A stretch of 64,000 nucleotides of DNA, from contig CAILAC010000008.1 in assembly GCA_903832055.1 (NCBI GenBank), forward strand, positions 140,387 through 204,386, in the 5' to 3' direction. Each line of letters begins with the position of its first letter. Position 1 is the stretch's first letter. Positions 63,622 to 64,000 of this stretch are shown piece after piece. The notes beneath the pieces were generated by a model. It did no database searches, was not told where the DNA came from, and saw only the letters and a program-made list of their open reading frames with translations. Position numbers and translations under genes: made by a program. The DNA comes from an uncultured Acidobacteriota bacterium (lineage in GTDB: Bacteria > Acidobacteriota > Terriglobia > Terriglobales > Acidobacteriaceae).

Positions 63622-64000
63622 CTACGACAGGCTCACTGGATTTGTGAAATTGCTGCCTGGCTTGGGCGCAGGTGAAGCGGGGCCAAAGTTGCTGCCCGGC
63701 TTGGGAGCGGGCGACGCAGGACCGGCGACCACTGAATTGATCGTGACAAAGTTGCTGCCTGGCTTCGGCGCAGGTGAAGCGGGGCCAAAGTTGCTGCCCG
63801 GCTTGGGAGCGGGCGACGCAGGACCGGCGACTACCGAATCGATCGTGACAAAGTTGCTGCCTGGCTTGGGCGCAGGTGAGGCGGGGCCAAAGTTGCTGCC
63901 CGGCTTGGGAGCAGGCGACGCAGGACCGGCGACTACCGAATCGATCGTGACAAAGTTGCTGCCTGGCTTCGGCGCGGGTGAAGCGGGGCCAAAGTTGCTG
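63622..64000 (-). CDS. 3' end of a Pro/Ala/Gly-rich 34-residue-repeat protein
   Basis: On the minus strand an open frame enters from the right edge and stops at TAG 63622-63624. It encodes repeated SNFVTIDSVVAGPASPAPKPG and SNFGPASPAPKPG units and ends SNFTNPVSLS. The repeat length of 102 bases keeps the frame, and third-position changes between copies (gaa/gag, ggc/ggt type) preserve the residues, so this is a real coding repeat. The start lies outside the window. Such Pro/Lys-rich tracts are often extracellular or wall-spanning linkers, but no function can be named. Confidence 0.7.
   Translation of the reverse strand, partial: SNFGPASPAPKPGSNFVTIDSVVAGPASPAPKPGSNFGPASPAPKPGSNFVTIDSVVAGPASPAPKPGSNFGPASPAPKPGSNFVTINSVVAGPASPAPKPGSNFGPASPAPKPGSNFTNPVSLS
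63685..64000. repeat. 102-base tandem repeat
   Basis: The word AAAGTTGCTGCC recurs at 63685, 63787, 63889 and 63991, giving exactly 102-base spacing, with a half-unit echo (AAGTTGCTGCCTGGCTT versus CCGGCTT) inside each unit. At least three full units are visible and the array runs off the right edge. Confidence 0.9.

Noticed and set aside
63685..64000. CRISPR array
   Set aside because: The direct repeats are contiguous and near-identical over the whole 102-base unit, without unique spacers, and they form an open coding frame.

Overview
The window looks like the chromosome of an acidobacterium (Acidobacteriota, class Terriglobia/Acidobacteriaceae). This is inferred from GC-rich coding sequence, a carboxypeptidase-regulatory TonB-dependent receptor, a GWxTD protein, several very large secreted NHL/SBBP proteins with chitobiase-C-terminal-like repeats, and GH106/GH35 glycosidases. 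No phage, integrase, transposase, CRISPR array or rRNA was seen. One tRNA-Lys(CTT) is present.

Layout. 0-2.4 kb: a truncated sugar-isomerase-like gene and a marR-clc pair with a clear palindromic operator. 2.8-6.1 kb: an SBBP-repeat secreted protein carrying an interspersed repeat inside its reading frame. 6.3-8.1 kb: a translationally coupled PP2C phosphatase and Ser/Thr kinase. 8.5-13.1 kb: a Tat-exported amidohydrolase and a GH106 alpha-L-rhamnosidase. 13.2-17.6 kb: a 1471-residue NHL/Ig/chitobiase-like protein, then tRNA-Lys. 18.2-25.9 kb: a GT39-type glycosyltransferase, a GWxTD/carboxypeptidase-regulatory pair, and a MacA-like adaptor plus ABC ATPase without a permease. 26.2-31.5 kb: the conserved rpsP-khpA-rimM-trmD-rplS-rnhB translation cluster, split by an oppositely oriented GDYXXLXY/DUF2157 pair. 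31.5-38.2 kb: msrPQ, a degenerate AAA+/Fis regulator, an orphan NMT1-type lipoprotein, two esterases, DUF1697, and an HTH-TOBE regulator. 38.4-44.7 kb: a TonB-dependent receptor, DinB and a DUF4139 protein. 45-53.7 kb: two more NHL/chitobiase-like giants. The second is broken by a 5-bp tandem duplication, and it follows a decayed remnant resembling the end of the DUF4139 gene, which suggests an old tandem duplication. 53.9-62.1 kb: an ATP-grasp/GCS2 amidoligase pair, a GH35 lipoprotein, a YtcJ-like amidohydrolase, an M29-like aminopeptidase and an aldo/keto reductase. 62.2-64 kb: two uncharacterised genes and the 3' end of a gene built from a 102-bp (34-residue) tandem repeat.

Functionally the window mixes housekeeping translation genes with a cell-envelope and plant-polysaccharide lifestyle: rhamnose and galactose release, outer-membrane uptake, repair of periplasmic methionine oxidation, and large secreted beta-propeller/Ig proteins. 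The least explained parts are the ATP-grasp + GCS2 pair, the family of giant secreted proteins with its decaying copy, the degenerate AAA+ regulator, and the 34-residue repeat protein at the right edge. All assignments come from reading the sequence; no database search was run.
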